A DNA stretch of 64,000 nucleotides from Notoacmeibacter sp. (GTDB taxonomy: Bacteria; Pseudomonadota; Alphaproteobacteria; Rhizobiales; Rhizobiaceae): positions 1 to 64,000 of the forward strand of contig JAIOIW010000043.1 in assembly GCA_019912385.1 (NCBI GenBank), written 5' to 3'. Position numbers and translations under genes: made by a program. Positions 35,776 to 45,151 of the stretch are shown piece after piece (the first letter of the stretch is position 1; every line of letters begins with the position of its first letter). The notes beneath the pieces are model-generated. The model searched no databases. It was given only the letters and a program-made list of their open reading frames with translations, and was not told where the DNA came from.

Positions 35776-37057
35776 GCCTGTCGTCCTCGTCGTCGGCGCC
35801 GGACTCGCGGGTTTTTCGGCCGCTGCCGAAATCGCCGGCGCGGGCTTGCGCGTCCTCGTTGTCGAGCAGGCTGCTGCGCCCGGCGGCGCCATCCATCGCC
35901 AGCCTCTGCCTGGCATCGCTTATCCTGTCGCTTCTGCGGTTCACCGCCGCCGATGGACGCAGGTGACAGCCAGTGTTCGCGCGCAGGGCGACAGGATCGA
36001 AATCCGGTACGGGTGCCGTTTCGCCGGCCTCGATCACGAGGGGACGGCCCTTCTGACCGGCGCCCGGAACGCTCTCGTTCGCCCCCGCGCGCTTGTCATT
36101 GCCACGGGAGCGGCCGAACGGGTGCGCCCGCGGCCCGGCTGGACCCTGCCCAATGTCATGACCGCCGGTGCCCTCCAGATCCGGACAAAGACGTTGGGCA
36201 AGGCGCCGGACGGCAGGATATTGCTGGGCGGTTCCGGGCCTCTCCTGCTTGCCGCGGGGGCGGAACTGGTCAAGGGCGGGAATCCGCCGGTCGCGATCAT
36301 CGAGGCCGGGCGCCCTTTCCGGCATGTCATCGGTTCGCTTGGCTTGCCCCTGCCCTATCTGCGAGAGGCAGCCGGCTACATGGCGACGCTGCTACGCGCG
36401 CGCGTTCCAGTTCTGACCGGCACCGAAATCGTGCGGATCGAAAAGAGATCCGGAGCGCTCACGCTACACGTCGAATCGTCTTCCGGCGGGCGTACATTCG
36501 ATGGCGACCTGATCGGCCTGCATGACGGAATCCGTGCGAGCGACCACTACGCAGCCGCGTCCAGTATCCCGGTCATGCGCGCAGGTGACTGTCGCGAGGC
36601 CCTCGGCGCACGCGCAGCGCTTGCCGACGGCCGGGCCGCCGGCGCAGCGCTGGTCGCAGAACTCACCGGAACCGTGCCCGCTTCCGCAAAGGACAGCAGC
36701 CGCATCGAACGCGAACGGCGCGCGCAGCGTCGCCTCGCCCGGATTTTCGGCCACGATGGCTCCGCCCGTCTCGCCGCGCTTCCTGCCGACACGGTCATCT
36801 GCCGCTGCGAAAACCGGACGGTCGGCGACCTGCGGGCGCTCGGTCCGGTGCCGACCGACCGCGATCTTCGCCTGCATGGCCGGTTCGCCATGGGCGCCTG
36901 CCAGGGACGGTTTTGCACCGAATGGGTACGCGCATTGACCGATCCGTCACATGCCGGTTCACCGCTCGGCGCTGTGCGCCTTCCCGCTCACCCGATCGCG
37001 ATCGCCGATCTGCTCGACGCGGGCGGCATCGCAGACAACCCCTCCACAGGAGAATGA
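35768..37057 (+). CDS. Second flavoprotein of the dehydrogenase, with C-terminal BFD-like 2Fe-2S domain
   Basis: 429 residues, HcnB-like. FAD-binding VVGAGLAGFSAA at the N-terminus and an NAD(P)-like GGSGPLLLAAG in the middle. The last 90 residues carry four cysteines in a BFD-like arrangement (CRCEN and GACQGRFC). It completes the three-component dehydrogenase with the two preceding genes and probably passes electrons toward the quinone pool or another acceptor. Its stop overlaps the upstream ATG of the aldehyde dehydrogenase (ATGA at 37054). Confidence 0.84.
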   Translation: MNEPVVLVVGAGLAGFSAAAEIAGAGLRVLVVEQAAAPGGAIHRQPLPGIAYPVASAVHRRRWTQVTASVRAQGDRIEIRYGCRFAGLDHEGTALLTGARNALVRPRALVIATGAAERVRPRPGWTLPNVMTAGALQIRTKTLGKAPDGRILLGGSGPLLLAAGAELVKGGNPPVAIIEAGRPFRHVIGSLGLPLPYLREAAGYMATLLRARVPVLTGTEIVRIEKRSGALTLHVESSSGGRTFDGDLIGLHDGIRASDHYAAASSIPVMRAGDCREALGARAALADGRAAGAALVAELTGTVPASAKDSSRIERERRAQRRLARIFGHDGSARLAALPADTVICRCENRTVGDLRALGPVPTDRDLRLHGRFAMGACQGRFCTEWVRALTDPSHAGSPLGAVRLPAHPIAIADLLDAGGIADNPSTGE

Positions 37058-37059
37058 AG

Positions 37060-38457
37060 ATGAGCCTCGCCGCACCCATGCTCGCACAAAAGGCCGCCTG
37101 GTTCGATGTCCGCAACCCCTTCAGCGATGAAGTACTGGCGACATTGCCCGAATTCCAGGCACACGAGATCGGCGAGATCGTGGCGCGCGCCAGGGTGGCG
37201 GCAGCGGCATTCCGCTCCTCGACCCCCTTCCAGCGCCGCACCCTGCTCGACCGTCTCGCCGGACTGATCGCCCGCGATGCGGAGGAGTTGGCCCGAACGA
37301 TTTCAGGTGAAATGGGCAAGACCATCACCGAGGCGCGAAACGAAAGCCGCAGGGCACAAAACACGCTGCGCCTTGCCGGAGACGCGGCGACCTTTCTCGA
37401 CGGAGAGGTGCTGAACTGCGCCATCGTGGAAGGCGGCGTCGACAGGCAGGCCGTGGTGACCTACGTCCCGACCGGGGTGGTCGCGGCGATCACGCCCTTC
37501 AACTATCCGGTCAATCTGCTCTGCCACAAGCTTGGCCCGGCGATCGCCGCCGGAAATGCCGTTATCGTCAAACCGTCGCCCAAGGCGCCGCTGGCAGCTT
37601 CCCACCTTGTGCGTCTTTGCACCGAGGCCGGTTTCCCCGATGATCTCGTACAAGTGGTTCACGGCGGCGCGGAAGCCGCGCTGTCGCTGGTCCGCGCCCC
37701 GATCGACCTCCTCTCCTTCACCGGGGGTCCTGCCGCCGGCCTGGCACTGAAGCGCGCGAGCGGGCTCGTCCGCTGCCTGATGGAACTCGGCGGCAACGAC
37801 CCGCTGTTCGTGATGCCTGATGCGGATCTTGACGCGGCCGCGGCAACCGCGGTCGCCCATCGCTACGAGATCGCGGGCCAAAGCTGTGCCGCGGTCAAGA
37901 AACTCTATGTCCACGAGGCGGTAGAAGCGGATTTCACCGGCCGGCTTCTGGCGCTGGTCGCATCGCTCCGCCACGGCGATCCCGCGCTGCCTGAAACACA
38001 GATGGGCCCGGTGATCGACGAGGCATCGGCGCGCGAAGTGGCCGCCCGTGTCGACGAGGCGGTCGCCAGCGGAGCGCGTATCCTCTCGGGCGGAACCCGC
38101 GAGGGGACCTTGTTTACGCCGACAGTGGTAGCCGGCGTCCCGCTCGAAACGCGCCTGCTGGCAAGTGAAACCTTCGGACCCGTCCTCGCCCTGCGCAGCT
38201 TCGCGAAGCTCGATGCGGCCATCGCCGAGGTCAATTCTTCGGCCTTCGGGTTGCAGGCGGGCATCTTCACCAATGACCATGCAGCGATCGGCCGACTCTC
38301 GCGAACGCTCCAGGTCGGCGGCATCATGGTCAACGAAGGCCCTGACTTCCGTGCCGAACATGTTCCCTTCGGCGGTATCAAGACCTCCGGGCTTGGACGC
38401 GAGGGTGTCCGCATCGCGCTGCGCGAAATGAGCGAAACCCGCGTGGTGATCGACTGA
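37060..38457 (+). CDS. Aldehyde dehydrogenase, candidate 2-oxoglutarate semialdehyde dehydrogenase
   Basis: 465 residues, NAD(P)-dependent aldehyde dehydrogenase. The catalytic glutamate region is MELGGNDPLFVMPDADLD and the catalytic cysteine lies in AGQSCAAVKK. It would oxidise an aldehyde released by the lyase/deaminase encoded downstream; in hydroxyproline catabolism this is 2-oxoglutarate semialdehyde. ATG 37060 has AGGAG seven bases upstream and was preferred over ATG 37054, which overlaps the previous stop. The assignment to a semialdehyde is from context. Confidence 0.82.
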   Translation: MSLAAPMLAQKAAWFDVRNPFSDEVLATLPEFQAHEIGEIVARARVAAAAFRSSTPFQRRTLLDRLAGLIARDAEELARTISGEMGKTITEARNESRRAQNTLRLAGDAATFLDGEVLNCAIVEGGVDRQAVVTYVPTGVVAAITPFNYPVNLLCHKLGPAIAAGNAVIVKPSPKAPLAASHLVRLCTEAGFPDDLVQVVHGGAEAALSLVRAPIDLLSFTGGPAAGLALKRASGLVRCLMELGGNDPLFVMPDADLDAAAATAVAHRYEIAGQSCAAVKKLYVHEAVEADFTGRLLALVASLRHGDPALPETQMGPVIDEASAREVAARVDEAVASGARILSGGTREGTLFTPTVVAGVPLETRLLASETFGPVLALRSFAKLDAAIAEVNSSAFGLQAGIFTNDHAAIGRLSRTLQVGGIMVNEGPDFRAEHVPFGGIKTSGLGREGVRIALREMSETRVVID

Positions 38458-39116
38458 TGCGGATCGCGGTCCATGGTGCGACCGGCAAGGTCGGTCGGGA
38501 GCTTGTTGCCCACATAATGCGGGCGCGGGAGTTCGACCTGGCGGGTGCCTTCGGTAGCCGGCGGGCGCAAGGCGAGCTTCCGGATGCCGACGTCGTCATC
38601 GATTTTTCCGCGCCCGCAGCCACGATGGCACTGCTGGAACTTCTGGCCGGAAATCCGGTCGCTCTGGTAATCGGCACGACAGGCTTCTCGGCAGCGCAGA
38701 TGCAGCGCCTCAATGAAGAAGGCGAGCGGCGGCCTGTCCTGATCGGCGCAAACTTCACGCTGGGTTTCGAACCTTTTCGTGCAGCGGCGACCGCAATGGC
38801 ACTCCAGTTGCCGCGGGCCCAGATCACGGTGGCCGAGACGTACAATATGCACAAGAAACCCGTTGCTTCGGGAACCACGCAGGGCTTGGTCGCGGACTTG
38901 TCTGCCACATCGGCCGACCGCACCATCGCAACCGAACTGAACCGCGTCGGCGACACACCGGGCATCAACATCGTGCGCTTCGATCTGGGAACCGCCGTGA
39001 TCGAATTGACCCTGGAAGTGAAGTCCCGCGCGGCCTATGCGGCAGGTGCCCTTTCCGCCGCGCAATGGCTGATCGGCCGGCCGAACGGCATCTATTCCCC
39101 ATCGGATTTATTGTGA
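38457..39116 (+). CDS. DapB-like dinucleotide-binding protein with altered catalytic site
   Basis: 219 residues, similar to 4-hydroxy-tetrahydrodipicolinate reductase but about 50 residues shorter. The Rossmann motif VHGATGKVG and the VIGTTGFS loop are present. In the catalytic segment ETYNMHKKPVASGT the lysine is kept, but the position of the catalytic histidine of E. coli DapB (H159) is a tyrosine. Given the TGATG overlap with the aldehyde dehydrogenase and the following DapA-like gene, it is part of the catabolic operon rather than the lysine pathway. Likely an imine reductase or dehydrogenase acting on an unknown intermediate. Confidence 0.75.
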   Translation: MRIAVHGATGKVGRELVAHIMRAREFDLAGAFGSRRAQGELPDADVVIDFSAPAATMALLELLAGNPVALVIGTTGFSAAQMQRLNEEGERRPVLIGANFTLGFEPFRAAATAMALQLPRAQITVAETYNMHKKPVASGTTQGLVADLSATSADRTIATELNRVGDTPGINIVRFDLGTAVIELTLEVKSRAAYAAGALSAAQWLIGRPNGIYSPSDLL

Positions 39117-39136
39117 AAGTTTCAGGAGGCCTGCTC

Positions 39137-40045
39137 GTGTCTGATCTGTCCCGCTTCAACGGCGTTTTCACTGCGCTTGTGACGCCATTTACGCAAACCG
39201 GCGCCATTGACTGGCCGGCATTCGACGCACTTGTCGACCGGCAGATCGCCGCCGGGATAGCCGGACTCGTACCGGTCGGTACAACCGGCGAAGCGGCAAC
39301 GTTGACCGAACGGGAATCCCTGGAAGTCATCGAGCGCACCGCGAGGCGCGCGGATGGCCGAGGAGTCTACGTGCTTGCCGGAACAGGCTCGAACGCGACG
39401 GCCAGGACAGTCGAGGCGACCCGGCGCGCGACCGACGCCGGCGCCAACGGCGTCCTCGTGGTCACGCCCTATTACAACAGGCCGACCCAGGACGGACTGA
39501 TCGCCCATTTCACCGCCGTCGCAGAGGCGACCTCGGCGGACGTCATGCTCTATTCCGTACCCGGCCGCGCCGCCGTTTCGATTGCAGCGGAAACGGCGGC
39601 AATCCTGGCGCAGAGCTGTCCCAACATCGTGGCGATCAAGGAAGCCGGCGGAGATGCGCAGCGGGTGACCGAATTGCGCGCCGCCTGCGGACCGGACTTC
39701 GCGATCCATTGCGGCGACGACGGCCTCGCACTCGCTTTCTACGCGCTCGGCGCCGGCGGGTTGACCAGCGTATTGTCGAATTATGCGCCGAAGGAATGCG
39801 TCGATCTCTACCGGGCGTGGGCCGCAGGCGACATCATGCGCGCCCGCGCGATCCACGAATGGCTTGCGCCACTGGTAAAGGCCCTGTTTGTCGAAAGCAG
39901 TCCAGGCCCCGTCAAGCGGGCATTGTCGCTGGCGGGATACATGCGCGATACGGTGCGCCTGCCGCTGGTCGGCCTGAGCGAACCTGCCGCCCGCATATTG
40001 GCCGAAGCGGTGGAGCGACATCGCGTCTCGGCGCCCGCGCTGTAG
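39137..40045 (+). CDS. DapA-family Schiff-base lyase/deaminase, candidate pyrroline-4-hydroxy-2-carboxylate deaminase
   Basis: 302 residues, dihydrodipicolinate-synthase superfamily. GTTGEAATLTE at the substrate loop, the tyrosine in VVTPYYNRPTQDG and the Schiff-base lysine in IVAIKEAGGD are intact. In hydroxyproline pathways this family deaminates pyrroline-4-hydroxy-2-carboxylate to 2-oxoglutarate semialdehyde. The GTG start has a perfect AGGAGG seven bases upstream. As last gene of the catabolic operon it pairs with the dehydrogenase trio and the aldehyde dehydrogenase. Confidence 0.8.
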   Translation: MSDLSRFNGVFTALVTPFTQTGAIDWPAFDALVDRQIAAGIAGLVPVGTTGEAATLTERESLEVIERTARRADGRGVYVLAGTGSNATARTVEATRRATDAGANGVLVVTPYYNRPTQDGLIAHFTAVAEATSADVMLYSVPGRAAVSIAAETAAILAQSCPNIVAIKEAGGDAQRVTELRAACGPDFAIHCGDDGLALAFYALGAGGLTSVLSNYAPKECVDLYRAWAAGDIMRARAIHEWLAPLVKALFVESSPGPVKRALSLAGYMRDTVRLPLVGLSEPAARILAEAVERHRVSAPAL

Positions 40046-40050
40046 CGCTG

Positions 40051-40070
40051 GCCGGAATCCCGATTCCGGC
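40051..40070. terminator. Perfect hairpin after the catabolic operon
   Basis: Arms GCCGGAAT (40051-40058) and ATTCCGGC (40063-40070) around a 4-base loop; 8 of 8 pairs match. It lies 6 bases after the DapA-like stop, in a gap with a convergent gene. No T-tract follows, so it may be Rho-assisted or only a stabilising structure. Confidence 0.6.
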
Positions 40071-40222
40071 ACCAGGCCAGAGTTCGAGGGACAAGCCATA
40101 TTTGCTTAACCTCGTGTCCGAAAGACCGGCGGCAGGCCAGTGAGGGCTGCCGAAGTCCGCCGAAGAAAGCATCTCGGAAGCAATCTGATACAGGCCAGGT
40201 CCGGATTAGCCGATGATGACAG

Positions 40223-41992
40223 TCACAATAGCCCGAGCTCTTCGGTCATGATGTCGCGCATGACGAATTTCTGCGCCTTGCCTGTAACCGTCATCGGCAG
40301 GGCATCCCGGAAGCGGACATAGCGCGGGACCTTGTAGTGCGCGATCTGCCCTTGGCAAAACGCCTTGACCTCCTCCTCCGTCATTGTTTGACCGTGGTGG
40401 AGCACGATCCAGGCGCAGACCTCCTCGCCGTATTTGGCGTCGGGCACTCCGAAGACCTGCACTTCGGCGATCTTTGGATGCCGATAGAGAAATTCTTCGA
40501 TTTCGCGTGGATAGATGTTTTCGCCACCGCGGATCACCATGTCCTTCACGCGCCCGACGATCCGGCAATAGCCGCGCGCATCGATCGTCGCGAGGTCGCC
40601 GGTGTGCATCCAGCCGCTGCGGTCGATCGCCTCGTGCGTCTTGTCCTCGTCATCCCAGTAGCCGCGCATTACCGAATAGCCACGTGTGCACAATTCGCCT
40701 TGAGCGCCGACATCGACCGTGTGTCCGTCGGGATCGACGATCTTGACCTCGACATGCGGGTGGATGCGCCCGACGGTGGAGACGCGATCCTCCATGCCGT
40801 CATCGATGCTGCTCTGAAAGGAGATCGGGCTGGTTTCCGTCATCCCGTATCCGATCGTAACCTGCGGCATGTACATGGCGCTGACGACCTGACGCATCAC
40901 CTCGATCGGGCATGGCGCGCCGGCCATGACACCGGTACGCAGGCTGGAACAGTCATAGGACTTGAATTGCGGGTGGTCGAGCATGGCAACGAACATGGTC
41001 GGCACGCCGTAGAGCGCCGTGCACCGTTCGACCGCGACCGCCTCGAGAGTGGCAGCGGGCTCGAAGGACTCGCCCGGGAAAACCATGCCGGACCCGGTCG
41101 TCAAGCAGCCGAGCGTGCCGAGCACCATGCCGAAACAGTGATAGAGCGGCACGGGAATGCAAAGCTTGTCGGCCTCGGAAAATCCCATTGTGCGCACAGT
41201 GAAATAGGCATTGTTGACTATATTATAGTGCGTCAGTGTGGCGCCTTTCGGCGCGCCCGTGGTCCCGCTGGTGAACTGGATGTTGATCGGATCATCCGGA
41301 TCCAGCTGGCGAGTGATCGTGTCGAGGCGAAGCTGCTGTGCCGGTCCACCGATCTTGGCCACTTCCTCAAAGTTGAACATGCCGGATGTCTTTTCCGGGC
41401 CCATCCGGATGACGGTCTTCAGCTGCGGCAGCTTTTCGGAAACGAGCGCTCCCGGGCGGTACGATGACAGCTCCGGCGCGAGCTGGTTGATCATGTCGAG
41501 ATAGTTCGACTTCTTGAACGCGGCGGCTGTGACCAGTGCTTTGCAACCGACCTTGTTGAGTGCGTATTCCAGCTCCGACCGTCGATAGGCCGGATTGATG
41601 GTGACCAGCACAAGCCCGACACGTGCAGTTGCAAACTGCGTGATCAGCCATTCCGGCCGGTTGGGCGACCAGATGCCCACGCGATCGCCCGGTTCCAGCC
41701 CCAGGCTCAGAAGACCGCTGGCAAACGCGTCGACCTCGCGATCAAGGTCGTAATAGGAATAGCGCTTGTTGAACTCGCGAAAGACGGCCGCCTCGCGCGG
41801 GCCGAAGCGCGAGACGGTTTCGGCGAATACCTGCGGGATGGTCGCCCTGCGCAGCGGTATCGAGCGATCGCCCGAGACATAGGACTTGCCATCGACCGGC
41901 GCGATGATCGCGCTGGCTTGGTCGGCCGCATCGTTCTCGCGAAAGAGGCTGGTCGACAGCTTGCCGGCCATCGATTCCGATAGAATGGTCAT
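40223..41992 (-). CDS. AMP-forming acyl-CoA synthetase of the amide island
   Basis: 589 residues, complete ANL enzyme. The P-loop is [18 protein letters not shown], the adenylate motif GYGMTETSP, and the hinge and catalytic lysine regions are [15 protein letters not shown] and the conserved C-terminal TGKAQKF. It would activate the carboxylic acid released by the amidase encoded upstream to an acyl-CoA. The ATG has GGAGAGGAGG upstream; it starts 37 bases after the amidase stop and so probably shares the transcript. Resembles fatty-acyl-CoA ligase FadD3/medium-chain types; exact chain length is unknown. Confidence 0.88.
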   Translation of the reverse strand: MTILSESMAGKLSTSLFRENDAADQASAIIAPVDGKSYVSGDRSIPLRRATIPQVFAETVSRFGPREAAVFREFNKRYSYYDLDREVDAFASGLLSLGLEPGDRVGIWSPNRPEWLITQFATARVGLVLVTINPAYRRSELEYALNKVGCKALVTAAAFKKSNYLDMINQLAPELSSYRPGALVSEKLPQLKTVIRMGPEKTSGMFNFEEVAKIGGPAQQLRLDTITRQLDPDDPINIQFTSGTTGAPKGATLTHYNIVNNAYFTVRTMGFSEADKLCIPVPLYHCFGMVLGTLGCLTTGSGMVFPGESFEPAATLEAVAVERCTALYGVPTMFVAMLDHPQFKSYDCSSLRTGVMAGAPCPIEVMRQVVSAMYMPQVTIGYGMTETSPISFQSSIDDGMEDRVSTVGRIHPHVEVKIVDPDGHTVDVGAQGELCTRGYSVMRGYWDDEDKTHEAIDRSGWMHTGDLATIDARGYCRIVGRVKDMVIRGGENIYPREIEEFLYRHPKIAEVQVFGVPDAKYGEEVCAWIVLHHGQTMTEEEVKAFCQGQIAHYKVPRYVRFRDALPMTVTGKAQKFVMRDIMTEELGLL

Positions 41993-42029
41993 CGCCTTCC
42001 TCCTCTCCAGAGCGGGCCCGCGGGCTGCG

Positions 42030-44441
42030 CTACATGACACGCCAATCGCCGAGTGATTCGAAAGCGCCCGCCGCACGATAGATCGTGCTTTCCTGGTAGT
42101 GCTTGCCGACCAACATCATGCCGACGGGCAGGCCCTGGCTCAGACCGCATGGAATGCTCATCGCGGGATGGCCGCTGGCGTCGAAGGGGCATGTGTTGCC
42201 GACCATCTCGAAGGCGCGCTGGATCTGGATCGCAAGCGGATCATCGGCGGACGGGATTGGCTGCGCCTTCATTGGCGTCGTCGGCATGAGCAGAATGTCG
42301 TAGCGGGCAAGCGCTTCGTCGTAGGACTTGCGCAGCAACCGGCTAAGGTTCTGCGCCTTGGCGTAATAGTGGCCGCGATACTGTTTCTGCATATACTCGC
42401 CGACAAACATCGAGATCTTCAGGCTCTTCGACAATTCGTTCGCCCGCGCGCGCCAGTTGGAGTGGTAGTCGAGCAGGCTGGTGACGTAGAGCCCTTCCCA
42501 GCCGGTGGCGAAGCCGTTGCCGTGCATCATGATGTCGGTGAGACCTTCCAACGCGATCGGGGTCCAGATGGCCGCGCCCGTCACGTGCATCGGGATGGAC
42601 ACTTCCTCGACCATGGCGCCGAGCGCGCGGAACTTCTCGGCCGCCGCGCGCACCTTGGCGTCGACATCGGTTTCGGACTCCGGACGGCCGAAGCCTTCCC
42701 GGACGATACCGATGCGCATGCCGGACACACCCATGCCGACAGCCTGGGTATAGCGGTCGACCTTTGGACAGTACTGGCGCGGATCGAGCCCGTCCTCACC
42801 GGCGATGACTTCCAGCAGAAGCGCATTGTCGCGCACGTTTCCGGTGATCGGGCCCGCATGGTCGATGGTCGGCTCGATCGGCATGATGCCCGTATAGGGA
42901 ACAAGGCCGTGGGTCGGCTTCATGCCATAAGCGCCGCAGAAAGAGGCGGGCATGCGGATCGAGCCACCCTGGTCGCCGCCGATCGCCATCTCGACCTCGC
43001 CCGCGCCGACGAGCGCGCCGCAACCCGACGAGGAGCCGGAGGCGCTGTAGCCCATCCGGTATGGATTGTGGACGGGACCGGTCGCGTTGGTATGACTGCC
43101 ACCGGAGAGACAGAAGTACTCGCAATGCGCCTTGCCGACAATGGTTCCGCCAGCGTCAAGAATTCGGGTGACCACGGTCGCGTCGACGTCCGGCGTATAG
43201 CCTTCGAGCGTCGATGCGCCGTTCATCATCGGCACGCCGGCGAGGCAGACATTGTCTTTCAGCACGATCCTGCGGCCTTCCAGCGGACCGCCTGCGGCGC
43301 CGCGAACCTCGGTACGGTAGTACCAGGCGTTCATCGGGTTATCGGCTCCCGAGGGGCGATAGCCGGGCGTGCGCGGATATTTCACCTTCGGCAGGTAGTC
43401 GGGCATCGAATCGATGACGTCGTAGGCCTTGAAGCTGTCCTCCATGAGGGTCAGGTAATCGAGCATTTCACGCTCGCCCATCGACATGCCAAGGCCCTGG
43501 ACGACATCGCGCATCTGGTCGAGGGTTGGTCTTCTGATGCTCATGCGTGCCTCCGTTGCGCCGGCCGCGGGCCGGGCGGTATCGCGATGGTGTATGTCGA
43601 TGGTGCTTGCCGTCTGGGGCGGCGCGGAGCGGTCGCGCGCGCGCTCGGCTGGTGAAGCCGCCGGCCGGATCACGGCCGCAGGTGAAGGCGCGGGACCGCG
43701 CGTCCTGCGCACCCCGCCGAAGCCGAGGAATTCCTCGATCTGCCCCGGATCGTTGAGCGAAGCGCCGTCGAATTCGGCGATGATCTTGCCACGTTCGAGG
43801 ATCAGGACCCGATCGGCCAGCGCGCTGATGAAGTCGAAATTCTGCTCGACGAGAAGGATGGTGAGGCCGCGGCTCTTTCGAAGGCGCAGCAGCGTCTCCT
43901 CCATCTCCTCTATGATGCTTGGCTGGATGCCTTCCGTCGGTTCGTCGAGGAGGAGCAGCCACGGGTCCGCCATCAACCCGCGCGCGAGAGCAAGCAACTG
44001 CTGCTCGCCGCCCGAAAGCGCCCCGCCTTCGCGGTCGAGCAGACGCCGGATTCGAGGGAAGTCGGAAAGGACCGTTTCCAGCGCCTCTCCCTCGCCCGCG
44101 TCGCCGTTATGCTGCCAGGCGAGCCGCAGATTGTCGCGGGTGGAGAGCTTGGGGAAGATGCCGCGTCCCTGCGGGATGTAGCCCAGGCCGCGCTGCGATC
44201 GCTGGTGCGGCTTCAGCCGCGTGATCTGCTCGCCGTCGAGGATGATGCTTCCAGCGCGCGCCGGCAGGAAACCCATCACGGTCTTGAGCAACGTCGATTT
44301 GCCCATGCCGTTGTGGCCGAGAATGCCGACAATCTCACCATGGGCGACGTGGAGATCGATGCCGTGCAGCACCGGGATGCGGCCGTATCCGGCAGCGAGA
44401 GACCTGATTTCGAGCGCCTTGTCGCTGTCCATGCCTGTCAT
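42030..44441 (-). CDS. Fused UrtE-type ABC ATPase and amidase-signature hydrolase
   Basis: 803-residue open frame with no internal stop. Residues 1-240 are a UrtE-type (branched-chain/urea/amide) ATPase: Walker [10 protein letters not shown] near residue 40, signature [16 protein letters not shown] near 144 and Walker [15 protein letters not shown]. Residues 241-299 are an Ala/Pro-rich linker. From residue 300 (MSIRRP) comes an amidase-signature hydrolase of about 504 residues with the lysine in VLKDNV near 393 and the Ser-rich [10 protein letters not shown] and [16 protein letters not shown]. The amidase part has its own GGAGG five bases before an in-frame ATG at 43544, so both fusion and free amidase may be made. 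It overlaps urtD by ATGA. Confidence 0.85.
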   Translation of the reverse strand: MTGMDSDKALEIRSLAAGYGRIPVLHGIDLHVAHGEIVGILGHNGMGKSTLLKTVMGFLPARAGSIILDGEQITRLKPHQRSQRGLGYIPQGRGIFPKLSTRDNLRLAWQHNGDAGEGEALETVLSDFPRIRRLLDREGGALSGGEQQLLALARGLMADPWLLLLDEPTEGIQPSIIEEMEETLLRLRKSRGLTILLVEQNFDFISALADRVLILERGKIIAEFDGASLNDPGQIEEFLGFGGVRRTRGPAPSPAAVIRPAASPAERARDRSAPPQTASTIDIHHRDTARPAAGATEARMSIRRPTLDQMRDVVQGLGMSMGEREMLDYLTLMEDSFKAYDVIDSMPDYLPKVKYPRTPGYRPSGADNPMNAWYYRTEVRGAAGGPLEGRRIVLKDNVCLAGVPMMNGASTLEGYTPDVDATVVTRILDAGGTIVGKAHCEYFCLSGGSHTNATGPVHNPYRMGYSASGSSSGCGALVGAGEVEMAIGGDQGGSIRMPASFCGAYGMKPTHGLVPYTGIMPIEPTIDHAGPITGNVRDNALLLEVIAGEDGLDPRQYCPKVDRYTQAVGMGVSGMRIGIVREGFGRPESETDVDAKVRAAAEKFRALGAMVEEVSIPMHVTGAAIWTPIALEGLTDIMMHGNGFATGWEGLYVTSLLDYHSNWRARANELSKSLKISMFVGEYMQKQYRGHYYAKAQNLSRLLRKSYDEALARYDILLMPTTPMKAQPIPSADDPLAIQIQRAFEMVGNTCPFDASGHPAMSIPCGLSQGLPVGMMLVGKHYQESTIYRAAGAFESLGDWRVM
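43544..43554 (-). promoter_or_regulatory. Internal ribosome-binding site in front of the amidase domain
   Basis: GGAGG (43550-43554) lies five bases upstream of an in-frame ATG (43544) inside the fused gene. The position is exactly where an independent amidase would begin. It suggests initiation of a separate amidase polypeptide as well as the fusion, or is a relic of two once-separate genes. Confidence 0.65.
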
Positions 44442-45151
44442 GCCTTCTTGCCCAGATAAACGTCGCGCACACGCTGATCGCGCATGACCACGTCGACGTC
44501 GTCCTCGACCAGGATGCGGCCCTGACTGAATACGGTCACCTTCCGGGCAATCGACCGGATGAACTGCATATCGTGCTCGACTATGATAATGGCTGCCTCC
44601 CGGTTGAGTTCGGCGATGATCTCGGCCATGCGGCCCACTTCGTCGGCAGTCATCCCGGCGGCGGGTTCGTCGAGAAGGATGAGCCAGGGCTCGGCGGCAA
44701 TGACGATGCCAAGTTCGACACGCTGGCGCTCGCCATGGGACAGGCGCCCGACGAGGGATTTTGCGATGCTGCCCAGGTCGAGGCGCTCGATTGCGTCGTC
44801 GGCGAGATGACGGGCCTTCTCGGAGCCATGGGTGCGGCGCGCCGAAAGCCAGATGTTCTCGCGCACCGACAAGCCGTCCATGACGCTCGGCACCTGGGTC
44901 TTCACGCCGATGCCCAGCCGCGCGATCCAGTGCGGATCCCAGCCGGTCGTCTCCTCGCCCTCGATGAAGATGTGACCGCTGGTGGGCTTGAGTTGGCCTG
45001 TCAGGCACTTGAAAAAAGTGCTTTTGCCCGCGCCGTTGGGTCCGATCAGACAGCGCAGTTCCTTGCGATCGAGGCGGAAGTTCACATTGTCGACCGCCGT
45101 CACACCGCCGAACAGCATGGCGAGTCCACGGGTTTCCAGAACGCTAGACAT
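44438..45151 (-). CDS. urtD: Amide/urea-type ABC transporter ATP-binding protein
   Basis: 237 residues, UrtD/LivG type. Walker A GPNGAGKST, signature RLSHGERQRVELGIVI and Walker B LILLDEPAAGMT. It works with the UrtE-type domain as the heterodimeric motor for the UrtBC permeases. ATGA overlap with the fused gene and an 8-base overlap with urtC. The substrate is likely an amide given the amidase partner; true urea transport cannot be excluded. Confidence 0.9.
   Translation of the reverse strand: MSSVLETRGLAMLFGGVTAVDNVNFRLDRKELRCLIGPNGAGKSTFFKCLTGQLKPTSGHIFIEGEETTGWDPHWIARLGIGVKTQVPSVMDGLSVRENIWLSARRTHGSEKARHLADDAIERLDLGSIAKSLVGRLSHGERQRVELGIVIAAEPWLILLDEPAAGMTADEVGRMAEIIAELNREAAIIIVEHDMQFIRSIARKVTVFSQGRILVEDDVDVVMRDQRVRDVYLGKKA

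Noticed and set aside
44442-45008. N-terminal extension of the fused UrtE-amidase frame up to 45008
   Set aside because: It overlaps urtD in another frame; the sequence is Arg-rich without family resemblance, and ATG 44441 overlaps the urtD stop in ATGA.
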